Source: Pseudomonadota bacterium (GTDB lineage Bacteria; Pseudomonadota; Gammaproteobacteria; Burkholderiales; Burkholderiaceae). From it: a stretch of DNA of 10,440 nucleotides. Under the pieces are notes generated by a model. That model ran no database searches. It was not told the DNA's origin and saw nothing but the letters and a program-made list of their open reading frames with translations. This document shows positions 1 to 10,034 of this stretch, one piece after another. The stretch covers positions 1 through 10,440 of the forward strand of contig JAEZQX010000101.1 of assembly GCA_023441105.1 (NCBI GenBank), in the 5' to 3' direction. Position numbers and translations under genes: made by a program. Each line of letters begins with the position of its first letter. Positions within the stretch are counted from its first letter, which is position 1.

Positions 1-102
1 CCGCGAGCCATAGAGCAGTGCCAGCCAGATGCTGGCATTGCGCTCCAGGGGGGTCATGCGGAAGTCGTCGGAACTGCGCGATGTGGTCTCGCCCGCCGAC
101 AT
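1..102 (-). CDS. N-terminal fragment of a probable MFS transporter (runs off the window)
   Basis: The minus strand is open from an ATG at 102 to the window edge, 34 codons. It reads a polar leader ([15 protein letters not shown]), then MTPLERNAS, then the start of a hydrophobic stretch, [11 protein letters not shown] short polar leader followed by a first membrane helix ending in a small residue and Arg resembles the N-terminus of major facilitator transporters, which I recall lying divergent to uvrA in pseudomonads and related gammaproteobacteria. Other possible starts are a GTG at 111 (adding MSD) and an internal ATG at 57. No strong Shine-Dalgarno decides among them. Only one partial helix is visible, so the family call rests mostly on context and is tentative; substrate and function cannot be judged. 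Confidence 0.5.
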   Translation of the reverse strand, partial: MSAGETTSRSSDDFRMTPLERNASIWLALLYGSR

Positions 103-189
103 GTCGCTCACGATGCGGTCACCATCGCCCGGATGGTAGCAGCGGCCCGCCTCCGGTCGGCCGCCGGGGCGCTGCCGCGACCCCCTCCT

Positions 190-207
190 GGAACAAACCC
201 TCGTTCC
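190..207. promoter_or_regulatory. Inverted repeat GGAAC-N8-GTTCC upstream of uvrA
   Basis: A perfect 5-bp dyad, GGAAC (190-194) and GTTCC (203-207), lies between the divergent transporter start and uvrA, about 54 bp upstream of the candidate -10 of uvrA. Because uvrA is an SOS gene in many bacteria, a LexA-type operator is a natural idea. The half-sites GAAC/GTTC do occur in some LexA boxes, but with different spacing or orientation (GAAC-N4-GTTC in Bacillus, GTTC-N7-GTTC in alphaproteobacteria). The E. coli type CTGT-N8-ACAG is not seen. The dyad is real; its role as an operator is a guess. Confidence 0.25.
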
Positions 208-260
208 GCCCTATCCTTCCTGGAGCCAGTGGCGCCTGCCGGCCGCGGCCGGGGATTCGG

Positions 261-266
261 TATAGT
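261..266 (+). promoter_or_regulatory. Candidate -10 element of the uvrA promoter (TATAGT)
   Basis: TATAGT is an isolated good sigma-70 -10 match in a region of very high GC. No convincing -35 box lies 16-18 bp upstream, and no extended -10 TG is present. Transcription would begin near 273, leaving a leader of about 27 nt before the TTG at 300. This argues against the far-upstream ATG at 18 as the uvrA start. Confidence 0.35.
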
Positions 267-299
267 TGCAGGTTGGCCAGAAAAACTGCGATCGAACCC

Positions 300-3334
<3,035 letters not shown>

Positions 3335-3338
<4 letters not shown>

Positions 3339-3811
3339 GCCTGGCGTCGGTGCGCGCGTTCTTCGCCGCCAAGGCGCCGGACATCGAGGTGATCGAGTTG
3401 CCGGTGGACACCGCGACCGTCGCCCTCGCCGCGCAGGCGCACGGCGTCGAGGCCGGCCGCATCGCCAAGACCTTGTCGCTGCGGGTGGGCGAGCAGGCAG
3501 TGCTGGTGGTGGCGCGCGGCGATTCGCGGCTCGACAACCGCAAGCTCAAGACGCGCTTCGGGGGCAAGGCCAAGATGCTGGACGCCGCGACGGTGCTGGC
3601 GCTCACCGGGCATCCGGTCGGCGGGGTCTGTCCGTTCGGCCTGGCGACCCCCCTGCCGGTCTACTGCGACATCGGCCTGCAGGCCTTCGAGGAGGTCCTG
3701 CCGGCGGCGGGTGGGCTGCACACGGCGGTGCGGATCGCGCCGTGGCGGCTGGCCGAGCTGGTTGGCGCACAGTGGGTGGACGTCTGCCAGGATCCTGGCG
3801 AGACGACCTAA
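3335..3811 (+). CDS. YbaK/ProX-family aminoacyl-tRNA deacylase (trans-editing protein)
   Basis: The 158-aa product is a single YbaK/aminoacyl-tRNA-synthetase-associated domain. Members hydrolyse wrongly charged tRNAs in trans, for example Cys- or Ala-tRNA(Pro), acting as cytoplasmic proofreaders. The conserved lysine lies in GRIAKTLSL (K45), the strand AVLVVARGD follows, and the family's glycine loop [12 protein letters not shown] sits at 92-103. The length is typical of a free-standing deacylase. The start is ATG 3335, whose A precedes the uvrA stop (ATGA overlap); AGGA at 3327-3330 gives a short-spaced Shine-Dalgarno inside the uvrA end. This implies co-transcription and translational coupling with uvrA. 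The exact mischarged tRNA cannot be told from sequence alone, so no symbol is given. Its TAA overlaps the stop of the convergent DUF1697 gene. Confidence 0.9.
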
Positions 3812-4323
3812 GCCACGGCGCACTTCCTCACCGTGTCGATCGTGCGTGTCGTGATGTCGCTGCCGAACGTTTGCTCGAGCAGGCGCATGAAGACGGGCCC
3901 CTTCTCGCCCCGCACGTAGCAGGCGAACGCCTCGGCTGCGCGCACTGCGAGAATGCTGGCGCCGCCGCGCTCGATCGGCAGCCCGAGGGCTTGATCCGGC
4001 GCCCGCCGCAGGAAGGTCACGACCAGCTTCGCCTTCGCGGGCATGTCGAAGCCGCGAAACGGATCCGACGCCAGCAAGGCCTGCAGGTGACCGGCGGGCC
4101 GGACGAAGGTGCCGAAGCCGCGCTCGAGCTCCCTGGCCATCGCGTCCTGCGCCCGTCGTGCCAGCGCATCCAGCGACGCGGCGCGGGCATTGAACGCCAC
4201 GTTCCCGCTGGACAGGATGGTTCGCACCTCGCTGAAGCCGGCGGCCTCGAAGCAGCGCTTGAGGTCGGGCATCCTGGCATTCATCGGGCTGACCCCGCGA
4301 AGGAAGGCGACATATCTCGGCAC
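3808..4323 (-). CDS. DUF1697 family protein
   Basis: The 171-aa product begins PRYVAFLRGVSP after the start residue and continues with MPDLKRCFEAAGFSEVRTILSSGNVAF. This is the signature N-terminus of the DUF1697 family (small soluble proteins starting like 'YVAFLRGINVGG', with a 'TYIxSGNV'-type motif). The family's biochemical role is not established. GTG 4323 was chosen because the protein then starts exactly at the family's usual N-terminus and no other start codon lies in frame between it and the upstream gene. Its Shine-Dalgarno is weak. It lies 62 nt downstream of the cupin gene on the same strand, with no evident terminator between, so a two-gene transcript is likely. The TAG stop overlaps the convergent deacylase TAA. 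Confidence 0.85.
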   Translation of the reverse strand: MPRYVAFLRGVSPMNARMPDLKRCFEAAGFSEVRTILSSGNVAFNARAASLDALARRAQDAMARELERGFGTFVRPAGHLQALLASDPFRGFDMPAKAKLVVTFLRRAPDQALGLPIERGGASILAVRAAEAFACYVRGEKGPVFMRLLEQTFGSDITTRTIDTVRKCAVA

Positions 4324-4385
4324 GTGCTTCGGCTCACCAGGTTCCGTGCCTGCCCCGACCGTCGCAGCCGGCCGACCTCCACATC

Positions 4386-4778
4386 TCAGGCCGCTCGATG
4401 CTCGGTACCGGCGCCCGGCGTGAGGAACAGCATCGTGGTCGGCCTGGCGGGCCTGGCGGTATGCCAGACGTTCGGCGGAACGAGCACGAACTCGCCCGGC
4501 CTGCCGAGGACGACTTCCCGGCGCCCTTCCTGCTCCTCGAGAACGATCGTCGCGGCGCCGGCGATGAGCAGCACCAGCTCCTCGCCGGCCGGATGGCGCT
4601 CCCAGCTTGACCACGGCTCGGAAAAGGTGAAGGCGGTCATGAGCCTGCCCTGCGCCAGTTGCGGATGGGAGCCTTTGGCGAGGTCCTCCCAGAACGAGGC
4701 CGATACCGGGATGGCATCGGTCTTGCCGCCATCCTGCACGTGCAGGTAGGTGGTCAGGACTTCTCGCGTGATAGTCAG
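4386..4778 (-). CDS. Small single-domain cupin protein
   Basis: The 130-aa product has one cupin beta-barrel. Motif 1 is E60-R-H62-PAGE-E67 followed by six residues and G74. Motif 2 is G95-EFVLV-P101-PNVW-H106. H62, E66/E67 and H106 could hold a metal, but the first histidine of the usual HxH is replaced by E60, so metal binding or specificity may differ. The sequence opens TITREVLTTYLHVQDGG. No ATG or GTG fits the start: a CTG at 4778 sits 6 nt after a very strong Shine-Dalgarno, AGGGAGG (4785-4791), so I choose that non-canonical start. The frame stays open to an ATG at 4898, but this would run through the divergent eutB control region and adds Arg-rich, unlikely protein. The substrate is unknown; a sensor, sugar/metabolite enzyme or regulator are all possible. 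Confidence 0.8.
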   Translation of the reverse strand: MTITREVLTTYLHVQDGGKTDAIPVSASFWEDLAKGSHPQLAQGRLMTAFTFSEPWSSWERHPAGEELVLLIAGAATIVLEEQEGRREVVLGRPGEFVLVPPNVWHTARPARPTTMLFLTPGAGTEHRAA

Positions 4779-4784
4779 CTTGGG

Positions 4785-4791
4785 CCTCCCT
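4785..4791 (-). promoter_or_regulatory. Strong Shine-Dalgarno AGGGAGG that decides the cupin start
   Basis: On the minus strand AGGGAGG is followed after 6 nt by CTG 4778-4776, in frame with the cupin domain. An ATG just upstream (4798-4796) is out of frame and hits a stop after seven codons, so the CTG is the best start. Confidence 0.6.
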
Positions 4792-4914
4792 GTTGCATGC
4801 CGGGATCCGCCACGCAGCGCGGCGACTCCCGTTGGCCATCGGCGCCGCATCGGCTGCGGCCTCGTCACCAGTATCGACCAGGCTGCGGCCCTGCGCAAAC
4901 CGGCGCCGACCGGC

Positions 4915-4920
4915 TAAAGT
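4915..4920 (+). promoter_or_regulatory. Candidate -10 of eutB (TAAAGT), possibly giving a leaderless mRNA
   Basis: TAAAGT is the only good -10 match close to eutB and ends 7 nt before the ATG. No Shine-Dalgarno precedes that ATG. If this is the promoter, the transcript would begin at or next to the start codon. The -35 is poor: TGCGCA at 4892-4897 matches 3 of 6. Confidence 0.35.
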
Positions 4921-4927
4921 AGCAGCC

Positions 4928-6331
4928 ATGGAACGCGAGGTCCCGCACCGCTACCGCCACACCATCGATGGTCACCGCTGGCTGTTCCGCGACCTCAAGG
5001 AGGTGATGGCCAAGGCGACCCCGCCGCGCTCCGGCGACGTCCTGGCGGGCGTGGCCGCGAGCTCCGCGGTTGAGCGGATGGCCGCGCGCATGTGCCTGGC
5101 GGAAGTGCCGCTGCGGCGCTTCCTTGATGAGGCACTGGTGCCCTACGAGGAGGACGAGGTCACCCGGCTGATCGTCGACGGCCACGACGCGGCCGCCTTC
5201 GCCCCGATCGCCGGACTGACCGTAGGCGACTTCCGGGACTGGCTGTTGTCGGACGAGGCCGACGAAGCGACGCTCGCCGGCGTGCAGGCAGGCATCACGC
5301 CGGAGATGGCAGCGGCGGTGAGCAAGCTGATGCGCAACCAGGACCTGATCCTGGTCGCCAGGAAGTGCCGCATCGTCACCCGCTTTCGCGACACCATCGG
5401 GCTGCCGGGCAGGCTGGCGGTCCGGCTGCAGCCGAACCATCCGACCGACGACGCCAGGGGCATCGCAGCTTCGATTGTCGATGGCCTGCTCTACGGCGCG
5501 GGCGACGCGGTCATCGGCGTCAACCCGGCCAGCGACAGCATCGACGAGCTCGCCGCCCTGGTGCATCGGCTCGACGAGGTGATCGCCAAGCTGGAGATTC
5601 CAACCCAGTCGTGCGTGCTCACCCACGTCACCAACACCCTGGCGATGATCGAGCATGGCGCCCCGGTCGACCTGGTGTTCCAGTCGATTGCCGGCACAGA
5701 GTCGGCCAACCGCAGCTTCGGCATCGACCTCGCGCTGCTCGCCGAGGCGCGCAGCGCGGCGCTGTCGCTCGGCCGGGGGACCGTCGGCGACAACGTCATG
5801 TACTTCGAAACCGGCCAGGGCAGCGCCCTTTCGGCCGACGCGCATCACGGCGTCGACCAGCAGACCTGCGAGGCACGGGCCTATGGCGTCGCGCGGGCCT
5901 TCTCGCCGCTGCTGACCAATACCGTCGTCGGCTTCATCGGGCCGGAGTACCTCTACGACGGCAAGCAGATCATCCGCGCCGGCCTCGAGGATCATTTCTG
6001 CGGCAAGCTGCTGGGCGTGCCGCTGGGCTGCGACGTCTGCTACACCAATCATGCCGAGGCCGATTCCGACGACATGGACACGCTGATGACGCTGCTGGCG
6101 ACGGCCGGTCTGACCTTCATCATGGGCGTGCCGGGCGCCGACGACATCATGCTCAACTACCAGAGCACCTCGTTTCACGACGCGCTGTACCTGCGACGGC
6201 TGCTGGGGCTCGGACGCGCTCCGGAGTTCGAAGCCTGGCTGCAGCGGATGCAGCTGGCGGACGCCGCCGGCAATCTCCTGCCGGTGGGCGAGGCGCATCC
6301 GGCACTGCAACGGATGCGGCTACTTTCATGA
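4928..6331 (+). CDS. eutB: Ethanolamine ammonia-lyase large subunit EutB
   Basis: EutB is the catalytic TIM-barrel subunit of adenosylcobalamin-dependent ethanolamine ammonia-lyase, which converts ethanolamine to acetaldehyde and ammonia with EutC. The 467-aa product aligns over its full length with the known E. coli protein (453 aa). It keeps the active-site residues corresponding to E. coli R160, N193, E287 and D362: R166 in VRLQPN, N199 in IGVNP, E294 in MYFETGQGSALS and D369 in LGCDVCYTNH. The block NTVVGFIGPEYLYDGKQIIR is also intact. ATG 4928 was chosen because it gives the normal length; the frame is open to 4793 but upstream codons look non-coding. There is no Shine-Dalgarno, and a -10-like box lies just upstream. 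The gene overlaps eutC by ATGA, as expected for an equimolar complex. No microcompartment shell genes flank it, so the enzyme probably works in the cytosol, perhaps to obtain nitrogen. Confidence 0.98.
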   Translation: MEREVPHRYRHTIDGHRWLFRDLKEVMAKATPPRSGDVLAGVAASSAVERMAARMCLAEVPLRRFLDEALVPYEEDEVTRLIVDGHDAAAFAPIAGLTVGDFRDWLLSDEADEATLAGVQAGITPEMAAAVSKLMRNQDLILVARKCRIVTRFRDTIGLPGRLAVRLQPNHPTDDARGIAASIVDGLLYGAGDAVIGVNPASDSIDELAALVHRLDEVIAKLEIPTQSCVLTHVTNTLAMIEHGAPVDLVFQSIAGTESANRSFGIDLALLAEARSAALSLGRGTVGDNVMYFETGQGSALSADAHHGVDQQTCEARAYGVARAFSPLLTNTVVGFIGPEYLYDGKQIIRAGLEDHFCGKLLGVPLGCDVCYTNHAEADSDDMDTLMTLLATAGLTFIMGVPGADDIMLNYQSTSFHDALYLRRLLGLGRAPEFEAWLQRMQLADAAGNLLPVGEAHPALQRMRLLS

Positions 6332-7086
6332 GCCGCCCCGACCCTTGGCGCGACCTGCGCGCCCACACGGCGGCACGGCTGGCCCTCGGCCGCTGCGGCG
6401 CCAGCCTGCCGACCGACGAGATCCTGCGCTTCGGCCTGGCGCATGCCGCGGCGCGCGACGCGGTGCAGCGGCAACTGGACGTCGATGATCTCGCCAAGCG
6501 GCTGCAGGACGACGGCATCGCGTCACTGCAGGTGGCCAGTGCCGCGGGCGATCGCACCACCTTCCTGCTCCGCCCCGACCTCGGGCGCCGGCTCTCGGAA
6601 ACCAGTCGGGCGCACCTGTCGGCCGCTGCCGGCACGACCGCCGCCAGCGACCTGGTGCTGGTGATCGGTGACGGACTCTCGGCTCCTGCCATCGAACGCA
6701 ACGCGCTGCCGATGATCGCTGCGATCCGGCGCCGGGCACTGCCGGGCTGGCACATCGGCCCGGTCGTCGTCGCCACCCAGGCGCGGGTGGCGCTTGGCGA
6801 TGAGATCGGCGAGCTGCTGGACGCGGCACTGGTGGCGGTGCTGATCGGCGAGCGGCCCGGCCTGAGCTCGCCGGACAGCCTCGGCATCTATCTCACCTGG
6901 CAGCCGCGGCGCGGCCGCCGCGACGCGGAGCGCAACTGCATCTCCAACATCCGGCCCGAAGGACTCGGCTACGACGACGCGGCGGCTCGCCTCTGGTGGC
7001 TGTGCGGCGAGGCGCGCCAATTGCGCCTGACCGGCGTGCAGCTCAAGGATCGCAGCGCCCAGGCGCGGCTGGTCAATCCGGCGTGA
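6328..7086 (+). CDS. eutC: Ethanolamine ammonia-lyase small subunit EutC
   Basis: EutC contributes the B12-binding fold of ethanolamine ammonia-lyase and pairs with EutB. The 252-aa product has the family blocks [18 protein letters not shown] (about 108-125), [21 protein letters not shown] (about 171-191) and [14 protein letters not shown] (about 202-215). It starts [19 protein letters not shown], a common EutC opening. It is shorter than E. coli EutC (295 aa) because it lacks that protein's longer N-terminus. In enteric bacteria this region carries a microcompartment-targeting signal, so its absence fits a non-compartment enzyme. The ATG overlaps the eutB stop (ATGA), implying translational coupling. 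The 3' end overlaps convergent hutH by 14 nt. No eutA reactivase lies in the window, so it must be elsewhere if it is used. Confidence 0.97.
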   Translation: MSRPDPWRDLRAHTAARLALGRCGASLPTDEILRFGLAHAAARDAVQRQLDVDDLAKRLQDDGIASLQVASAAGDRTTFLLRPDLGRRLSETSRAHLSAAAGTTAASDLVLVIGDGLSAPAIERNALPMIAAIRRRALPGWHIGPVVVATQARVALGDEIGELLDAALVAVLIGERPGLSSPDSLGIYLTWQPRRGRRDAERNCISNIRPEGLGYDDAAARLWWLCGEARQLRLTGVQLKDRSAQARLVNPA

Positions 7087-8608
7087 GCCCTGGCAGCTCG
7101 ATGCCTGCGGCTGCGGCCACGGCACCGCTGCGCACCAGGCCGATGGCCCGGGCCATGTCGGGATGGAGATGACGATCGTCATCGAGATGCGCCACCTGCG
7201 CACGCAGCAGCCGGCGCACCGCCTCGAGCGGCGGGCTCGACTGCAACGGCGCATGGAAGTCGCACCCTTGGGCAGCGCACAACAACTCGATGCCGATCAC
7301 GCCGGCGACGTTCTCGACCATCGGCAGCAGGCGGCGCGCGCCATGCGCGGCCATCGAGACGTGGTCTTCCTGGTTCGCGGAGGTCGGGATCGAATCGACG
7401 CTCGCCGGCGCGGCGCGCTGCTTGTTCTCCGAGACCAGCGCCGCCGCCGTCACCTGCGGCAGCATGAAGCCGGAATTCAACCCCGGCTTCGGGGTCAGGA
7501 AGGCCGGCAGGCCGGATAACGCCGGATCGACCAGCATCGCCACTCGGCGTTCGGCGAGCGAACCGATCTCGCACAGCGCGAGCGCGATCATGTCGGCGGC
7601 AAAGGCCACCGGCTCCGCATGGAAGTTGCCGCCGGAGAGCGCCTCGTCGCTGTCGCCGAAGACCAGTGGGTTGTCGGACACGCCGTTGGCTTCCGTAAGC
7701 AGCATGTCCGCCGCCTTGCGCAACACGTCGAGGCAGGCGCCCATGACCTGCGGCTGGCAGCGCAGGCAATAGGGATCCTGCACCCGCTCGTCGCCGGTTC
7801 GATGCGAGGCGCGGATCGCGCTGCCGTCGAGCAGGTCGCGCAGCGAGCGGGCTGCGGCAAGCTGTCCGGCATGCCGGCGCAAGCGGTGGATCCTGGCGTC
7901 GAAGGGCGTATCGGAGCCGCGTGCCGCATCGGTAGCCAAGGCGCCGGTGACCAGCGCGCTGCGAAACAGCACCTGGGCTTCGAGCGCGGCGGCCAGCGCA
8001 TAGGCGGTCGAATACTGGGTGCCGTTGAGCAGCGCGAGCCCTTCCTTGGGACCGAGCTCCGCCACCGCCAGGCCGGCCTCGGCGAGCGCCTGGCTCGCGG
8101 GCAGGCGCCGCCCGCCGGCGAAGGCCTCGCCCACGCCGATCATCGTCGCCGCCATGTGGGCAAGCGGCGCCAGGTCGCCGGAAGCGCCGACCGAACCCTG
8201 CGCCGGCACCAGCGGGATGACGTCGGCGGCCAGCATCGCCTCGAGCAGCGTCAGCGTCTGGGGCCTGATACCGGAGGCGCCTTGCGCCAGGCTCGCCAGC
8301 TTGAGCGCCATCATCAGCCTGACCACCGGCACCGGCATCGGCTCGCCGACCCCAGCCGCATGCGAGAGCACGATGTTCCGCTGCAGCGTGGCCAGGTCCC
8401 GGACGTCGATGCGCACGCTCGCCAGCTTGCCGAAGCCGGTGTTGATGCCGTAGACCGGCCGACCGCTCGCCACGATGCGTTCGACGGCAGCGGCGCCAGC
8501 CCGGACCTCGTCGAGGCAGGCGACGGGCAGCTTCAGCGCCGCACCGCGATAGATCGCTTCCCAATCGCCAAGCGGTGTCGCGCCGGGCTGCAGGATGATT
8601 TCGCTCAC
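7073..8608 (-). CDS. hutH: Histidine ammonia-lyase
   Basis: HutH deaminates L-histidine to urocanate and ammonia, the first step of histidine breakdown, as a cytoplasmic tetramer with an MIO cofactor formed from Ala-Ser-Gly. From GTG 8608 the product is 511 aa and is collinear with the numbering I recall for Pseudomonas putida HutH: Y53, H83, MIO triad A142-S143-G144, N195, Q277, Y280, R283, F329 and E414 (in [11 protein letters not shown]). The S82-H83 pair at the selectivity position is typical of histidine, not tyrosine or phenylalanine, lyases. One small departure is [10 protein letters not shown], with Cys281 where Ser is usual. The GTG gives the normal N-terminus; the frame stays open upstream into the acyltransferase gene, but that is an overlapping frame. 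The Shine-Dalgarno is weak. No other hut gene (hutU, hutI, hutG, hutC) is in the window. It starts 20 nt after the acyltransferase gene and may share its transcript. Confidence 0.97.
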   Translation of the reverse strand: MSEIILQPGATPLGDWEAIYRGAALKLPVACLDEVRAGAAAVERIVASGRPVYGINTGFGKLASVRIDVRDLATLQRNIVLSHAAGVGEPMPVPVVRLMMALKLASLAQGASGIRPQTLTLLEAMLAADVIPLVPAQGSVGASGDLAPLAHMAATMIGVGEAFAGGRRLPASQALAEAGLAVAELGPKEGLALLNGTQYSTAYALAAALEAQVLFRSALVTGALATDAARGSDTPFDARIHRLRRHAGQLAAARSLRDLLDGSAIRASHRTGDERVQDPYCLRCQPQVMGACLDVLRKAADMLLTEANGVSDNPLVFGDSDEALSGGNFHAEPVAFAADMIALALCEIGSLAERRVAMLVDPALSGLPAFLTPKPGLNSGFMLPQVTAAALVSENKQRAAPASVDSIPTSANQEDHVSMAAHGARRLLPMVENVAGVIGIELLCAAQGCDFHAPLQSSPPLEAVRRLLRAQVAHLDDDRHLHPDMARAIGLVRSGAVAAAAGIELPGLTPD

Positions 8609-8628
8609 CGCGGCACCGCCCGCCGGCG

Positions 8629-9807
8629 TCAGCGGGGCACCCTCGGGTCGCCCTGGCGGGCGAACGACTCGCCGGCTTCGATCCGGTCGGCCAGTCGCCG
8701 GCCGCGCTGGCGCCAGGGCTCCTCGATGTAGCGGTAGGTCAGCATCGAAGCCCCGAAGACGGCGGCGACGTAGAACAATCCCACCAGGTGCTTGCCGGGC
8801 TCGGGTACCGCGCGACCCAGCCAGTCCACCAGGGTCAGCACGGTGACGTGGGTGAGGTAGATGGAGTAGCTGTGCAGGCCGAGCCACTGCATCGGCCGCG
8901 TCTGCAGCAGGCCGGCGACGATGCCGCGGTCAGGCACCAGCGACAGCACCACCAGCGCGAACGCGAAGGGAATGGCCAACTGGGCGGTGCCCAGCAGATG
9001 CTGCCGGTCGACCAGGTAGAGCGCCAGGATGACCGCCAGCACCTGGCCCGCGCCCAGCCAGCTCGCGGAGGTCGGGCCGGTACTGCCGGTGCGGGCCGAG
9101 CCTGCCCAGCGGGCGCTCAGCCAACGATGGAGGTAGAAGACCAGTACGCCCTGGAAGAAGCTCAGCATGCCGCGCGGCAGCCCGCGGGTGTCGAGGGTGC
9201 GCAGCGGCTCCGGCGCGGTCGACCAATAGATGACGAAGTACGCCAGCGACATGCCCACGAACAGGACGCTCGCGGCGATCCGCGCCAGCCGCGGCCGCAC
9301 CACCAGCATCAGCAGCGCGAACATCATATAGAGCCAGAACTCGACCGAGATCGACCACGACGGATAGTTGTGGATCTCCTTGCGCATGATGCCCACGCCC
9401 TGCAACAGCAGCAGGTCGAGGCCCAGGAGCTTGAGGTTGAAGAATTCGAAGTCGAACGGCTCCTCCCGGCCGACCCGGATTCCCTGCCAGGCGAGCACCA
9501 GCTTGAGCGTCTGGATGGCGATGACCGCGAGCAGCACGGTGGCGGTGGTGACGATATGCAGCGGATAGAGGCGGAAGAAGCGCCGGACCATGTAGCCGAC
9601 GGCCGCCCGTCCGCTTTCGAGGCGATCGCCATAGGCTGCCACCATCACGTAGCCGCTGATGACGAAGAAGAGGTCCACGAACAGCCAGGCATGCTGCAGC
9701 ACGCGGGAGCTGGCCGGGAATCCTCCCCACTGGCTGTAGACGTAGGCGTGAAACAGGGCTACCAGCAAAGCCGCCACGCCCCTGAGTCCCTCGATGGATC
9801 TGATCAA
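8629..9807 (-). CDS. Acyltransferase 3 (OafA/YrhL-like) integral membrane protein
   Basis: The family moves acetyl or other acyl groups onto sugars of O-antigen, exopolysaccharide, peptidoglycan or similar exported molecules. From TTG 9807 the product is 392 aa, a typical length for a free-standing acyltransferase-3 domain. It has the canonical opening [20 protein letters not shown] with conserved H20, then [14 protein letters not shown] (about 42-55), [11 protein letters not shown] (about 75-85), the family motif [10 protein letters not shown] (151-160) and the closing RYIEEPWRQ (about 359-367). About ten hydrophobic helices place it in the inner membrane. There is no C-terminal SGNH domain; the tail is short, polar and charged. 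Starts at TTG 9813 or 9825 are possible. I prefer 9807 because GGGAG (9820-9816) is 8 nt upstream and the N-terminus fits the family. It precedes hutH by 20 nt with no terminator. The acceptor is unknown, as no glycan genes adjoin it. Confidence 0.93.
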   Translation of the reverse strand: MIRSIEGLRGVAALLVALFHAYVYSQWGGFPASSRVLQHAWLFVDLFFVISGYVMVAAYGDRLESGRAAVGYMVRRFFRLYPLHIVTTATVLLAVIAIQTLKLVLAWQGIRVGREEPFDFEFFNLKLLGLDLLLLQGVGIMRKEIHNYPSWSISVEFWLYMMFALLMLVVRPRLARIAASVLFVGMSLAYFVIYWSTAPEPLRTLDTRGLPRGMLSFFQGVLVFYLHRWLSARWAGSARTGSTGPTSASWLGAGQVLAVILALYLVDRQHLLGTAQLAIPFAFALVVLSLVPDRGIVAGLLQTRPMQWLGLHSYSIYLTHVTVLTLVDWLGRAVPEPGKHLVGLFYVAAVFGASMLTYRYIEEPWRQRGRRLADRIEAGESFARQGDPRVPR

Positions 9808-10034
9808 CCCCAATGCTCCCGCCAATCCTCAACGCATGTTCTCACACCGATCGCCCAGGCGCGCCCGCGGCCCCTCGGAAACCCGAACGACTCCGGACGA
9901 ACGGAAGTGCAAAGCCTGCCGACACCGGCCGGACCGGGCCGGGCGGCGATCCTCGACCAGAGCAGGTTTCCTGCCTGCTTTGGCGCGTCCCCGGTCGCCG
10001 CGGCGGCCGGAAGTCGCCGACCGCTCCGCCCCGC
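9808..10034. other. Intergenic region upstream of the acyltransferase gene
   Basis: These 227 nt separate the stop of the partial right-hand gene from the acyltransferase start. They are very GC-rich and I find no clear sigma-70 promoter. A small hairpin (9961-9979) is the only structure noted. Long frames across it on both strands read as Arg/Pro/Gly/Gln-rich protein and I regard them as non-coding. Confidence 0.4.
9961..9979. other. Small hairpin AGCAGG-N7-CCTGCT
   Basis: AGCAGG (9961-9966) pairs with CCTGCT (9974-9979) around a 7-nt loop. An alternative GCAGG-TTT-CCTGC pairing (9962-9974) is equally possible. It lies about 55 nt beyond the stop of the leftward partial gene, where a terminator could be, but no T-run follows on that strand. 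I call it a structure only. Confidence 0.3.

Larger units (their letters stand above)
4779..4927. other. Divergent control region between the cupin gene and eutB
   Basis: This 149-nt stretch separates two outward-facing genes and must hold both promoters unless translation starts differ from those chosen. Toward the cupin gene there is a strong Shine-Dalgarno but no clear -10. Toward eutB there is TAAAGT just before the ATG. A 6-bp inverted repeat, GCCGCA-N5-TGCGGC, lies at 4844-4860. I see no B12-box or other recognisable cobalamin riboswitch, although the downstream enzyme uses B12. Confidence 0.4.

Noticed and set aside
18..299. Upstream extension of the uvrA frame to an ATG at 18
   Set aside because: The translated extension is Arg/Pro/Gly/Cys-rich, unlike UvrA. 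It overlaps the divergent transporter start and contains the candidate uvrA promoter.
4779..4927. Cobalamin riboswitch before eutB
   Set aside because: No B12-box-like sequence or suitable multi-helix fold was seen in the short region, and the candidate promoter leaves almost no leader.
4865..6310. A 481-codon frame antisense to eutB
   Set aside because: It is a shadow of eutB, composed mainly of Gln, Arg, Val and Ala with no family features, while eutB keeps all catalytic residues.
7619..8731. A 370-codon plus-strand frame opposite hutH
   Set aside because: It is low-complexity Arg/Gln/Gly/His-rich sequence antisense to a fully conserved HutH.
9961..9979. Intrinsic terminator for the right-hand partial gene
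   Set aside because: The stem is only 6 bp and no T-run follows on the minus strand.
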